From Centroberyx gerrardi (taxonomy: Eukaryota; Chordata; Actinopteri; Beryciformes; Berycidae), in the NCBI RefSeq assembly GCF_048128805.1, contig NC_136016.1, forward strand, positions 7,418,501 to 7,482,500: a DNA stretch of 64,000 bases. Reading direction: 5' to 3'. A program made the translations under genes and the position numbers. Of the stretch, positions 40,299 through 51,310 are shown one piece after another; the stretch's first letter is position 1, and the number at the start of each line of letters is the position of its first letter. Below the pieces are notes generated by a model. That model saw only the letters and a list, made by a program, of their open reading frames with translations, did no database searches and was not told the DNA's origin.

Positions 40299-43200
40299 TT
40301 GGGGGGGGGGTGCATTTCTAAATCCTTTTCACATCTGTGTAATCACTTGCATGTGCTCAGAGTCTAAACGGGGAGCAACCAATGAGTATTATATCCATGT
40401 ATATCACGGTGGTTGGTTCCTTGGCACACAGTTATCCTTTTTCCAGAAAGATAATGCATTTCTATGACAGCATTATTGCAACTGACACCTGAATACTACC
40501 ATGAGCGCCAGACTCACCTAAGCTGCTGAGAGAGCTGCTGCTTTCCGAGTCCGACGGCATAGTGGACAAGACGCTGTAAGTGGACCCTGTGAGGGGGGAC
40601 AAAACATTAAAGTCAGCTCCAAGTGCATGCTACCACGTCTCCTGCATCATAGTCAGATGATTATCTCCAGCATTGTATAGTACATCAAGGCTCTGCGGCT
40701 TGGGTTACGTTCGGGGGCTTTATTCAAAAAAGACCGGTTGGAGGGATAATAAGGTGGGACTTTCCCCAACTTCGGATGACAGCCCTGTGGGCCTGACAGC
40801 AGAGTGTGGCTAATTATCAGTAGGCCGGGGAGCTTGAATATAGACTAGCCAGGGCCCCAAAGAGGCTCAGCACTGCAGCCTCAGAGCTTCTCCTTTCATC
40901 TCCGCTGACAACACCACACAGTCCCCCTCTGAAAGCCCCTTCCTTTGTAGCCTAATTCATAATTAACTGTACAGTAAAGAGCCTAAGAGTATGATAGAAA
41001 AACGTCATGCAAAAATACAATGTTGTGAGCACAATACACGCTTACAAACCATGGTAAAACTCAATCTGGAAAAGAATCTTACTCCTGCTACTCCCAATTG
41101 TTTACTCCTTCTATCAAATGTGAACTTTCTAGAAAAAGACATTAAGTGCCTTCACACATCTGAACCTGTGACAGAAGTGCCTCAGAGCAAGCTGTGAGAA
41201 TTTTAATGACGCTTGAGATTTTGAACGCACTCCCGTGTCATCTTAAAGCCATAGACATCCACAACTCTTGACCAAAAAGCCAGTGGTGTGCACATTCACT
41301 GAGATCTAACTTGGCTCTGGGATGAACAGCTTATAGTTCAGTTAAATCAGCAACTTCCAACCCCTGATATAAGGTCTAACACTCAACTCGGAGCAGGAGC
41401 ATGACAAACAATTCTATTTACCCACGTCCCAGTGCTCTAAATCAATCCCTGGCTGGCTGTGTTCCCACTAGCTAAAGGAGACTATGGGTTTGATTAAAAC
41501 TGGAGGGAACCCAGCTAACATGGCTCACCCCTCTTTTTTCCCAGCGAAGGACTGAAAGAAAAAAAAAAAAAAAAAGAAAGAGTGATGTGCCTCAGGAACC
41601 GTGGCATCCCATGGATCAAGCTCTCTTTGTTCTCTCTCTAGCTTAAGTTTCCCATGAGTCTGTTTGAGCAGTGAGTGTCACAATGGACAAGGTTCACTGT
41701 GGAATTGCTCACTCACTTTTCTGCTTCTTGGAAGTCATGTGACCTGGACCTCACTGCGGTCCGACCCTCACCGCTCAAGTATCTCATTTGGGTTGATCAC
41801 TTTGCTACAGTCAGAGCCACTCTGTGCTCTTCTGAAACTGACTAGACCTAGAATGTTCAGGGAAAACAGAATGGAAATCTGGAAGAGAAATGCATCAAGC
41901 AGGAACAAACTCAAGTTTCAATTCTTAAAAGTGAAAGTCTACACTCAAACATTTCAGATTTGTTTATTTCCTCTGTTATTGGAGAGTTTAGTCTACAATG
42001 GAACATTGTATCTCTCGACGCTGAAAACAGCAGAGCCAAGACTAACCTGTGATGTCATCTAAAGACGCGTCTGGAGCTGCTCCACTGATAACTGAAACAC
42101 TTTGTGGACCCTGTGCCACTACCCACAGTGATTTTCCACAGATATGGGTACATGTTCTTACTCAGATCTGAAAGCACTACTATAAGTTACATTTCATTTG
42201 GGGTGTAAAAGCTCAAACACTCTTTCTACTGTATGAGTTCATTAGGTCAGTCTTTTCTCTCATTTATTGATGGAGCAGCTCCATAAAGTGGCCCTTGATA
42301 AACCACAGATTGGAGTCTTGGCTATTTGCCTTCTACTTTCGGGGAAAAAGGTAGATCATGTTCAAAAATATTGATTGGGCTGTCCAAGATCATTCGAATA
42401 ACATCTGTGAATTCTTATTAGGGGGCATTTTCCTTTCACGTGAAACTCTTAAAACTCAGGTTTTTTTCCTCATAACAAGAAATACCCTTTGAAATCTACC
42501 AGTATATAAGGCCTAATGAGGCCCAATTATACTAACTACTGAGTATGAATGCAAGATAAAAGCACATGAGTTTTGTTTTTGCAGTAAAATGCTTGCTGCA
42601 TTTAGCTATTATTTGCGGTCCCAGCTAAGGCTAATGGAGACAGTGGTGGATTCTCTAAACGTCTCTCTCCCACTTAATCAAGAAATGGAACAAAAGCAAA
42701 GTATTTTACCATCCTACTATCGAACACACAGGCACAATTTGAAGTGAGGCGGACCACAGACATGAGGATGTGCTCTAAGTAAGCCATCGCACACGCCCTT
42801 CTGAAGCGCTGCCGTCATTTTATTGTTCCTCAAGAGACACTGAGAATGGTCTGAAAACAAAAGGTCTTTGCTGTCAAGCCTCAGAGCTATGGTTATATAA
42901 AAGTATAGAATATCTCTGTTTATTAACAATAAAACAAAGAGCCCCCAGGGTTTTACAACCCCCTTCCAAGCCAAGTCAATATGTGCACGCATCATATTCA
43001 CGTCATGATGAAATTCTTGCAGTTCTACCAGTGGCTCGATGACCGTGTCAGTAGGCTACATTTACATCTCCCCTCCTCAAAATATGACAAAGTTATTATG
43101 TTTTAACCTTTGTTGAGGTTCAGGTTCACCTGGAGTGGAGTACCTGCTGTGGTTAGGAAACAAATACAAAGGCTCTCACTCGCTGTTCTTCTTCTCACCT

Positions 43201-45618
43201 TGTTTCAATTTCATAGATTATCTAGCTCACACCCTCTGGGATATGAGTTGACTTGAGAGTAAATAGACAGAGCAGGCTGCTGAGTGCTGACAGTGCATAT
43301 TATTGAAAACTTAGGCTATAACAAGCTCCTGTTGTTCCTGGGACAGGCCCTGCTTTCGGCTGTGCAGTGGACGAACCTGTCTGCCCAGTAGTTAACAGCG
43401 GCTCAGCCCATTTGTGGCCTGCGTGACTACTAACAGGGAGCTGTAGACTACACCACACTACTTGCACCAGCCTCAAACATGTTCATGTACAAACCTCGTC
43501 AGTAGCAGAAACTCAAATACCCTATCAGTAGTCAGTTTCATAGCCAGTGCGTGATTGTGAAATGCGGCACAAAAATGAAAAAGTTTAAGGAAAGATTGAC
43601 TCACATTGGAGCTTAAGTTTTCTTATAAATAATGAGGATGGAATAAATGCATAATTAACACTTCACCAAGAGTGGCTTGGAATCCTGTCAGCTTACTGAG
43701 TATGACATGATAGCTTGGCAGTGAACAAAGTACCAAGCAATGCAAATATTTCTTTTGAAATGCAAAGGGGCAGAAGAGGTGCTGAGCAAGGACCATGTGG
43801 CAGTGTGCATACATTACTGCTATTATCATTACTTATACTTCTATATTTCAATAAGGAATTTAGTCCCCTAAGTGAGATTGAGGAGTACTGGCATACAAAT
43901 TACGGCCAGTTACAGTACAGTATCAGAGCAGTTTGGCTTACATTGACTTTGAAGATGAATTGATTAGCATTTTAAACAGAACAAGCGTATTTCTGTAGCT
44001 TTAGGATTTTAGCTTGTGGGAGAAAAAAAAAATTTTTTTTGAGGCACTCAAATCACTGGATGGGAAGAGGTACTTTCATGAGCACACAAGAGAAAATTAC
44101 CCCCAAATTATACTGAATGCGATGTGGGGAGGAGTAAATACATCCTAAAATAGAATTAGGCTAGAGGCTGTGATGCCATCTTATCATTGTATCATCTACA
44201 ATAGGTTGTTATTTTCATACGAAGAAACAAAACATACTGTAATGGTATCCAAATGATTAGATGATTTAGAGATTAATTTGGAGATGGAATTTGTATTCAA
44301 TTTCCTTTCATAAATACTAAGTTAAAATGTAGGCCTACTGTAATATGGCTATATCTCCTGTTATCCCAAATAAACAAAGTCTTAATGGTGTAACTCCAAA
44401 CTCCCATGTGTCAGTATAGAATAAAAAGGAGAGGCATAGCTTATTGCTTTCTGCAGATCTGCTCTAAAACATTTTGGTAAATGTGTAAAAGGTCATACTG
44501 AATAGTGACTTGACTTTTCAACACTATATGCACAAACGCATTCATTTTGTGGTAACACTGAAGTGAAACCCAGGTCTTTCAATCCCCACTGTACCAAACA
44601 CAAAAGAACCCAAATTAATTCTACACTCATTCATTTGATTTTTACAAGGGGTTATTGATTTCACCCCACCCCCCTTTCAATAAAAGCATAGTCAACCCTG
44701 CTGTCACTACATGGATTGTTTGAGCCTTTTTAAAGTCCATTAAATACTTTCACAAACAGCTAGCAGGCTATGCTTTTAGTGACATGGGAAGGAGACAAGC
44801 ACAGTAGTGTGAGTGTAAATGAGCATAAAGTCACATGATTGTGCAGCTCTCTCTCTCTCGCTCTCTCTCTCTCTCACCATTCTTGCCCAAAGGAAAAGTC
44901 CTGTCCTTCATCAAGTTGTCATATTGTCAATATCCTGAATGTTAGATCATGCTCTGAGCTGGATCGAAACCAGCTTGGGTCAAGCCCAAAATGAAGCACA
45001 CTGGACCACTAGATCCCTAACAAGAAGTCACCATAATATTCCTATAGGGACTTGCAGTGTTGTCTGTGGTACTCAATAGTGAGTTTAGAGTGACCTTATT
45101 TTTATGGTATTTCATCTCCTATGGTATCACTATACTATTCCTATAGGGGCTTGTAGATTTGCTGTGATGGCTCTTTAGCATCCTTATAAAATAACAATGT
45201 TGTTTACACATTTTACACATGGTGTTTTTTTTTCTGGCAGATGCTTCTATCCAGCATGGCATGCATCAAATCATAATTCTAACAAGATAATTAACAAGTA
45301 ATCAACATTTCTATTCTCACCAGTTGTGTGGTCCACTGGTCCAATGCCATTCAGAAGGACAGAGCTCAGGTGAGGGTGAGTCTTCTCCAGGGCCGTGCAA
45401 AGCTCTGCGAAATGGTCTCTCTCCTTACTAATCAGCATCTTCAGGAGAAGGTCCACTTTTTCCGAGTTGGAGGAGCAGTTGTGGCTCAGTTCGTAGCGTT
45501 CAGACTGGCTGAGAGTACCAGAATGAGCTAAAACATCCACAACCCTGTCTGCATCTGTTATCGACTCCAGTAAGTTCTGGTAACATTTCTCCAACAACTC
45601 TTTATGCTTGGACTCCAT
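17426..45618 (-). CDS. dlg5: Discs large homolog 5, complete coding gene (33 exons, 1,994 aa)
   Basis: DLG5 is a MAGUK-family scaffold at cell-cell junctions and near the centrosome. It acts in epithelial polarity, cadherin delivery and Hippo and Hedgehog signalling in other vertebrates. I traced 33 coding exons with GT-AG borders whose lengths sum to 5,985 nt with no break in frame, from ATG 45618 to TAG 17426-17428. Domains in order: CARD-like start (1-95), coiled coil (~135-690), PDZ1 (~705-795), PDZ2 (~800-870), disordered linker (871-1408), PDZ3 (~1415-1495), PDZ4 (~1575-1655), SH3 (~1668-1735) and guanylate-kinase-like (~1795-1985). The human protein, as I recall it, is about 1,919 aa; the difference is close to the 77 aa of exon 8. 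Synteny with kcnma1 supports the call. It is probably the dlg5a copy of fishes. Confidence 0.96.
18231..18939. repeat. Large inverted repeat in dlg5 intron 32 (MITE-like)
   Basis: The left arm (18231-18489) and right arm (18714-18939) are reverse complements by eye, sharing the blocks tataaatattatcattattg, gtctgcattcctgtat and gatcggatgcagctggacga. The arms differ by substitutions and a small insertion, so the element is not recent. The centre holds a perfect 13-bp stem. The structure suggests a foldback or MITE-type non-autonomous DNA element; family unknown. Confidence 0.85.
18678..18708. repeat. Perfect 13-bp hairpin at the centre of the inverted repeat
   Basis: gacgtaccaatta (18678-18690) pairs with taattggtacgtc (18696-18708) across a 5-nt loop. 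Confidence 0.9.
18942..18970. repeat. Perfect 11-bp hairpin beside the inverted repeat
   Basis: gggttgttcgg and ccgaacaaccc flank a 7-nt loop. Directly after it lies another copy (~18968-19006) of the ccatgttaaaact-type block found inside both arms, so the element seems to contain nested repeats. Confidence 0.85.
20180..20280. repeat. GT microsatellite
   Basis: Two GT-rich tracts (~20180-20220 and ~20248-20280) in dlg5 intron 31. Confidence 0.9.
23040..23220. repeat. SINE-like interspersed repeat fragment, copy 1
   Basis: The stretch contains cttgctcaagggcactt (23131-23147), preceded by a gggggttaagtgc block. A second window copy at 51606-51811 shares the TGCTCAAGGRCACTT core and a following cag/gttg block. 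Sequences with this core are abundant in fish genomes, often in SINE or LINE tails. It lies in dlg5 intron 28. Confidence 0.6.
23343..23815 (-). CDS. dlg5: dlg5 exons 27-28: SH3 domain and basic hook
   Basis: The exons are 23645-23815 and 23343-23539. The SH3 fold is shown by ALYERLAEVEQELSFKKDDI, a WMAWKLDENAQ strand and IPSKYM. Exon 28 encodes the hook: MDQEFYRR, then TLSAAARRSFFRRRQKHKRS, a strongly basic segment, then KDGKDLMALDAIS. In MAGUKs this segment links SH3 to the GK domain. Confidence 0.95.
24196..25031 (-). CDS. dlg5: dlg5 exons 25-26: PDZ4
   Basis: The exons are 24848-25031 and 24196-24344. PDZ4 shows ELGVQICGGN as the binding loop, a DDSPAKSPDGLLPGDFILE core, then YNGINMKSKTAEEAYLEMLK. 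For exon 25 two nearby acceptors exist; the outer one (exon start 25031) is the one that keeps the frame. Confidence 0.95.
25276..26322 (-). CDS. dlg5: dlg5 exons 22-24: PDZ3 and following linker
   Basis: The exons are 26160-26322, 25928-26061 and 25276-25440. PDZ3 has the PLGISIVSG binding loop, GGVFVSKVTAGSIAHQA, and FNGINLRNANEQQARLVIGQ. Exon 24 encodes a serine/threonine-proline stretch with a DSHSTIDTLSEQDEG patch, matching the DLG5 order before PDZ4. Confidence 0.95.
27276..28645 (-). CDS. dlg5: dlg5 exons 17-21: linker between PDZ2 and PDZ3
   Basis: The exons are 28522-28645, 28250-28394, 27789-27910, 27571-27654 and 27276-27435. The region is low in complexity but carries the conserved HQGRLSLDLSHK, NSLPSSARLG and AERIKIPPTRYPRS islands seen in DLG5. 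Exon 19 uses the TCTAG acceptor at 27911-27913, because the nearer CCCAG would break the frame. Confidence 0.93.
28800..29780 (-). CDS. dlg5: dlg5 exon 16: large exon for the disordered linker
   Basis: This single 981-nt exon (327 codons, phase 0-0) is rich in S, P, T and R and is predicted to be disordered. Conserved islands fit DLG5: NCSTQTDIY, GGTWPKVM and LSIYKKPKQRKSIFD, followed by a proline-rich ARSDSFRFKHR stretch and KRYRPKSAPALR. The acceptor lies within a run of C just before 29780. The basic KKPKQRK cluster could bind 14-3-3 or act as a localisation signal; that is inference. Confidence 0.93.
30488..31671 (-). CDS. dlg5: dlg5 exons 12-15: PDZ1 and PDZ2
   Basis: The exons are 31544-31671, 31263-31438, 30922-31025 and 30488-30580. 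PDZ1 has the carboxylate-binding loop variant LGFDIAEG and the GRLRVNDWLLKINDVDL core; PDZ2 has DSGIGLESGVFVATLAPGSP and DRLLAINGIALDNKSL. PDZ domains bind C-terminal peptides. The donor of exon 13 is GTCGGC, which is weak, but the frame across the junction (codon GAC) is right. Confidence 0.95.
31799..32698 (-). CDS. dlg5: dlg5 exons 9-11: end of coiled coil and linker to PDZ1
   Basis: The exons are 32514-32698, 32209-32334 and 31799-31931. They encode the well-conserved segment with CRRDWAFQERDKIVAERES, then LRRERDRAVSDLADALR, then KEARFRQLMAHNSHDSAID and an acidic patch, all diagnostic of DLG5. Phases link exactly (2, 2, 0). Confidence 0.95.
33799..34029 (-). CDS. dlg5: dlg5 exon 8: symmetric 77-codon coiled-coil exon
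   Basis: The exon is 231 nt, phase 0 at both ends, with a TAAAG acceptor and a GTAGAC donor. It encodes an uninterrupted, highly charged heptad sequence with repeated RD-R/K-E modules such as ERDVARKERTEAIIQRDQLL. Exons 7 and 9 would join in frame if it were skipped, and the joined product looks like the human canonical order as I remember it. It is therefore either a fish-retained constitutive exon or an alternatively spliced cassette. Confidence 0.85.
34834..45618 (-). CDS. dlg5: dlg5 exons 1-7: CARD-like N-terminus and first coiled coils
   Basis: The exons are 45321-45618, 40518-40586, 39650-39818, 39136-39279, 37339-37522, 35608-35864 and 34834-35146. Exon 1 encodes a helical, leucine-rich N-terminus of the CARD-like kind, with KERDHFAELCTALEKTHPHL as a clear DLG5 signature. 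Exon 2 encodes the serine-rich STMPSDSESSSSLSS-type stretch seen in human DLG5. Exons 3-7 encode coiled coil rich in E, K, R, Q and L heptads, including RERDELRKRLA, DLSRLEQ and IMSERDQVI. The start at 45618 is the conserved N-terminus and is the first ATG of this frame. Confidence 0.95.
40255..40310. repeat. TG microsatellite with adjoining G-run
   Basis: A TG tract (~40255-40296) followed by a run of ten G, in dlg5 intron 2. Confidence 0.9.
40587..45320. other. dlg5 intron 1
   Basis: This ~4.7 kb intron separates exon 1 from exon 2. I see no supported exon. It holds an A-run near 41559-41576, a CT tract near 44848-44876 and, at 45010-45200, one copy of the dispersed repeat that also occurs upstream of dlg5. 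Confidence 0.6.
45010..45200. repeat. Dispersed repeat, partial copy B (dlg5 intron 1)
   Basis: It carries the recurring blocks attcctatagggacttg and cctatggtatcactat, shared with 46160-46870 and 15231-15595. Confidence 0.65.
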
Positions 45619-46140
45619 CTCTTCTGCCCGCTTCGCCCTCCTCGATACGAGGCGACCAGCGTTGAAACAAATTCAGCTTCAACTTCTTTGTCTGGTAGTC
45701 AACTTCACTTCGGCGTGTTGTCGGGAGTCCCCGAAATTGTGTTGCACAGCCAAGTTGGGACGGCTCTCAACCCGAATTGAAGGAGACACAAGTAGCCATA
45801 TTTGTTGCCCAAGGCTGTTGACTGCACTAAGATGAAATAGCAACACATTTTCCCAGCCGCCGCTCCAGTAGTCGGTCCACCGGTTCGTCCTTCCTGGGAA
45901 GACGTCTAAACCTCTTCAGCTCCGCTCTGCATTTGCTCCGAAGACGATGTCGTCCCAAAATCAAGTTCTTTCTACATGTTGAAAAGTGTACCAACTCTTT
46001 AAGAGCCCTCTCTGTGTGACTACAAACTCCGCCATGTCTCACCGTTTTAGCAGCTGTAGCCCTCTGCCAATCATATTTCCGTGCAATGGCCATTTAAGGT
46101 AAAAGAGGGCGGGGCCTATTTCAGACGCACCTGGCTTACC
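45619..46140 (-). promoter_or_regulatory. Probable dlg5 promoter and 5' UTR
   Basis: This region directly upstream of the dlg5 start is GC- and CpG-rich compared with its surroundings. A GC box (gggcggggcc, ~46109-46118) would suit Sp1-type binding. No TATA box is convincing. A short minus-strand open frame at 45827-46093 lies here and is more likely 5' UTR sequence than a protein. Confidence 0.55.
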
Positions 46141-46159
46141 GACCGAAACTTTACATTTA

Positions 46160-46870
46160 CATTCGTAATATTCCTATATATTAGAAAGTTATAATGTGTC
46201 TGTGGTATTCAATTGTGAATTTATAGTGACCTTATCGTAATGTATGGATTTCTTTCCTATGGTATCTCCATAACATTTATATAGTATTCCTATAATATTG
46301 GAAAAAATCCTATAATATTCCTATACAATTCCTACAGGGACTTATAGCATGTCCGTGGTTCACAGTAGTGAGCTTATAGTGACCATATCATACTTATATA
46401 TATATATTTTATAATACTACTAATAATAATAATTAATAATTGATTACATTTATATAGCGCTTATCTCCTACTGAATCACCATAATATTCCTATAAATTAA
46501 TATAAGCATATTCCCTTCTCGTGGTTTTCATAGTGATCTATTGATATTATTTATAGCGGGCGCTCCATAATTTGTTGATGATTGTAACTGACTGGTTACA
46601 GTAATATTACTTTTTAAGTTATGAAATAATTACTATGGACAGCCTTTCAGATTTATAAGGAATGGAATCATTATAATAAAAATCACTACAGTATTCCTAC
46701 AGCGGCTACTGTGAGTTTGTAGTGATCTTATTGTACTTGCATGCATTTTTATCTCCTATGGTATCACTATAATATTCCTATAGGGTCTTATTGTTTTGCT
46801 GTGTATCCTTCTAAAATGTATCATAGGGTTACTATAGTTCGTTTCTTTTTTGTTAGGGATTCTATATATG
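46160..46870. repeat. Dispersed repeat, copies C and D (upstream of dlg5)
   Basis: Partial, partly tandem copies of the same family: 46160-46400 has the attcctata and gggacttata blocks, and 46545-46862 matches 15231-15595 across most of its length. A short AT-rich stretch with ataataataattaataat and acatttatatagcgctt (~46420-46465) lies between them and looks like an L2-type LINE 3' tail. Confidence 0.65.
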
Positions 46871-48697
46871 AACAAATGGGAGACCCAAGTTTTAGTATAG
46901 TTATGTAAATATTACAGCATTACAAATCATGCATTGATTGATTTGGGCTTTACTTCCCAGAGCCTCCACTGCTCCAAGGGAATATCTACTGATACAGTAA
47001 CAGACTACAGTGCATTATGCAATGAATGCAATTTATTTCGGGAGAATGCCCTAGATTTCATTTATTGATTTGATGTCTTTTTTTCAGAGGAGATTGCAAT
47101 GCTTACATGAACCTCCAGAACATATTTGTCATCTGGATTGTCCCCTGACACATCTGCACCGCACTATAAGCTTTCTTCTGCTCCACATAATCCATCAGAT
47201 CTCAAAGGAGAGGATTCTCACTGGAGGCAGATGTCACATCTGCAGAGATTGAGATCCTTAAGAAACCAACCAGGTTAAGTGGAAGTAGAGAATGAAGTCA
47301 TATATGAGATTCCCTGAGATACAATTGACCTCTAGAGATGTGGATGTGGAAATCTGCTTTGAGATCTTTTACCATGATTACTGATAATACTCTATATTAC
47401 TATGGGACTTCAGTGTATTGCCTATAGGGATTGTAAATGATACTCATCTGGAGTAAGTATACTGGGCCAGGCTTTTAAGCTTAATTTGGTCCACAGTGTG
47501 CCTATACATTGTCCCACTTAAGTTCTAAACAGCTTTAACAATGCAGCTGATTATGTAACAACTCAGCTAATTTATTTTCCTAACAGGGGAAATCCATATG
47601 GCTCTCACCAAGAAAAACTAGCTGGAATGCTGTGGAATTATGCAAATATCCTAACACCATCACACCAGTTATGAATGGGGGCTATTCCCTTTAAACCTGT
47701 GCTGTTTTGCAGGGTGAACATAAAGAGAAGTGGGAGCCATTTATAGTGACATGCTGTCATTCTGGCAGATATAGGGTGTGCACCTATTCTTCAAAGCCTC
47801 TTTAGTTGGAAGTTTGTAGTCTGCACACACACAAACAAAACATGAACAAACCAAAGGAGCAGTTTGGATATAGGGTTTTATTCTCATATTCAGAAGATGA
47901 ACGTCAGGAGCATGCATTGCTTCGACTTCTGCAGACTGGATAGTGATATCTGCTGCTACATCTCATGTGTTGTTCATCTAATCCTTGGGTTTGTGATTTG
48001 CTTATAGCCTACACATGCAAGTTTAAAGCAGGATTATGTCCCTGGCAACCAAATATCACTTAACCACACATTCCTCGTTGGATGTTTGGAGGAATTCCAC
48101 TCCAATCAACTATTTGGTCAATACTTACTTTACTGATTGTGTAAGTCTATAACGCAGTAGTAACATTACAGGCCGGTGCTGCAGATGTGGATTAAGGTAA
48201 ATTGTAGACCAAATTCATTTCAATAGGGAGGGATCTGCATTGAGTGGGATTTTTCATTCTTGGGCAATGCTTAATCTGAGTCTGTGAAACAATCCTATAA
48301 TGTTTCAGATGAGATAGACTGATTGTGAGTGTATCAGTGGTAAAAATGCTTAATTTAGATAAATGGTTTTCTGTTTACTGTTTTTAAGAGTTTTATTTCA
48401 AAACACTATGTATCCATTAAAATAATTTTGTCATCCAAGGACTCAAATTTTGTAAGATTAAGGGTCATATTTTCCAAATGATGGATACATCAAATTGGGA
48501 ATGAAACTCTTGTAAACCACTTAAGAAGAAGAGAGAAAGCTCTAGGGGTGTGAGGAGGTGTGAAGGCCTACAGCTCATCAGACTGACCTTGACAGCTCCT
48601 GTCTACCACCAGTACTGATGACGCAGACGGATATTATTGATTGGCATGGCTCCCATAAGCACATGCTGCTGACACCACCTCCAATAAAAAGTGTAAC

Positions 48698-48738
<41 letters not shown>

Positions 48739-51199
48739 TCAAAGTCCCAGAAAGGGCACAGCACTGGCAAATAGGCCCCTATCACGTCCACATGTTAATA
48801 ATTAAGAGTCATTTACTCTAGAAATCAGGATCGGGGAAGTGTTCTGTTTTGTCTCTCACCGCGTTAAAATAAAAACAAACCAAATGGGAGGCACGGTTTC
48901 CTTTTGACCTATATATTTCAGGAGGTATCACGGCAAACAGTCGCTGCTACAGAGAAAATACACAAATACCCACATCAAATATTTATCCCCCTTTGTCCTT
49001 AGGCTGGTATGTGCTTTCCATTCTGTGCATATATAAGAAATAGCAAAGTGAGAATGGAGTAGAAGAGGTGAGTGCTTAGTGAAGTCATTTGACTCTCTCT
49101 GAAGCTCAGCTCAAGGCCAGCGAGCACAACAGAAAGAAGACTTTAGGACATTGCTGGTGTCTCCAATATGGAACACTATTTATAGCCTGCAGAAAAGCTC
49201 TCTGCGCTATGCCACTCCACTGCTCATGCCAATGAACTGTAAAGCAAACCTGAACATTTTCCCCCCTCTCAGATTATAGAGCAAGACACACGCACAGAGA
49301 AGTCACTTATGTAAGCCGTATTACTTGCACCTTTTGACAGAAGGTGCTGCTGATATTCCTCTGAAGAAGAGGGCTGACTCGCTCGCTGCAGTCACAATAC
49401 AGGCCAAGGCGGTGAAAGTGGAACTGGCTTTGAAATGCAAATTGTTCATTGTGCGCCGGCTCACGGTGGAGAATCAGCAGTCAATGTTTTATGCAAACAA
49501 TGATCCGGTTTCACAAAGACAATCCTGATGTGTCAAAATGTTTTTATTGAATTGAGTGGTGGCTTTATATACGTCTCAGGAGACGGCACAACTATCAAAT
49601 GGCAAATGTTACAAAATGGCAAAGGCATCCATTGAAATTCAACGACTGAGCCATTATCATACTGCAGGGACAATGGCAACATAGAGTTAGTGCAATAGCT
49701 ATTCAGTTCTAAATCAAAACTCAGTCAGCAGTCAATAGCGATCACACACCTATAAGAAATGACACTGTGTGTGAACCAAGAGCCCTCTACTGGCAAAAAA
49801 ACATACAGCCAGTAACAGATACTCTATGAATGGAAATGTTATAAACACAATATTGATTGATGAACAATGTAATGATTATATTTCTGTATTAATTCAAGTA
49901 TGGATATGGTTTGATTGCAAGACAAAAGATAGTGAAACATGGACGTATCATATAACCACGTAGCTTACATAGCAGCCCTGACATAGGCATGACATTTTCC
50001 CTATAGGCTTTGGGTTTTCAGCATTCAATAAAAGGCAACATTGTGTCTATAGCTGTTGAACAATGAATTGAAATGTTTGCATATCAGAAGCAAAATAAGA
50101 GCAGTATGTAGCTGATATGAAGATGAAATGGAAATGTACTTGCAAGCAGGAGTAAAGCTCTGGTTAGTTGGCATGAACATTTTAAAGACGCTGTAGATAA
50201 CTTTTGCAGAACAAGATCTTTATTTATTATGTTCAAAATTCATCTATAAAATTAATTGTGACAACCAGTAAACCTAACCCTAAAGGCATCATCAAATGGC
50301 CACATGTATTTACTTTGCATTTCATGTGCGATATCCATAGTTCTATTTAATTTGGCGAACCCTGCATCGTTGAAATCTCACACAGCTTTGTTTACATTCT
50401 CAGAGCCTACCCACCCACAAATGATTGACACTGTAAGATACGGTGGAAATGCTTGGCAATGAGGTAAACATTACCTAAAACACATCTAAATATGCATTAA
50501 GTATAATGTGCTAAAATGTTTCCCCTCACCCTAAAAACAGAAACACAGCACAGACCGGCTTACTTTCTCTCAAAACCCTCTGCAATACATATTCTCCTCC
50601 AGCTTGTTGTCTTCACATTTCCTTATTTTGTGATAGTGTATTGATTCCCCAAAGGAAAAATTAGTCAGCTGTAAATACAAACTGAGGTAGACTGATAGGC
50701 TAGTATGTTACTGGACATTTTAGATAATGTCTATGATGTTTGATGCCCACAGTAGCATTATAGTATCTTGACCATGGCCTTGCAAGTTGCAAATGCCATC
50801 TGGACAATGATTCAGTCAGGAATGTGTCTGTGAAGGTGTGTGCCAGGAAAATTTTTTGTACTGTCACATATGACTATTCATAAGTATGCAATTTTCAGGG
50901 ACCCACTTTTTGCTCTAGGCTTTCATGTTTCACCTAATGGTGAAAAGTTATCTATTGCGTCTTTAAAACTCTTGATATATATCTCTATATATTTACTATT
51001 TGGCAATCATCTAGTACAACACAGTAGCAAACAATTAAACATGTCTTTGAATATAGTAGAAAACAAAAAGTTAATATTGATTGCGTGTCATAACAAAAAT
51101 AACATTAACTGCATGCATCAGAGGCTGATATAAGGTCCTGTGACACTGTTACAACATGGACTACTATACTGTCCTTATGAGAGGTGTCTTCCTGTCCCT
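46871..51199. other. Intergenic region between dlg5 and the anxa11 stop
   Basis: No supported gene. It includes the anxa11 3' UTR at its right end. Minus-strand AATAAA-type signals are at ~50219 and ~49542, allowing 3' UTRs of roughly 1 or 1.6 kb. A GT tract lies at 48701-48737. Confidence 0.5.
48701..48737. repeat. GT microsatellite
   Basis: An uninterrupted GT dinucleotide tract of about 18 units in intergenic DNA. Confidence 0.95.
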
Positions 51200-51271
51200 C
51201 TAGTCACTGCCTCCGCACAGCTTCAGCAGCAGCTTCTTGTAATCCCCAGAGGTGTCACCCTGAGAGAGAGA

Positions 51272-51310
<39 letters not shown>

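Noticed and set aside
45827..46093. 88-codon minus-strand open frame upstream of dlg5
   Set aside because: It ends before the dlg5 start, matches no family and lies in the promoter/5' UTR.
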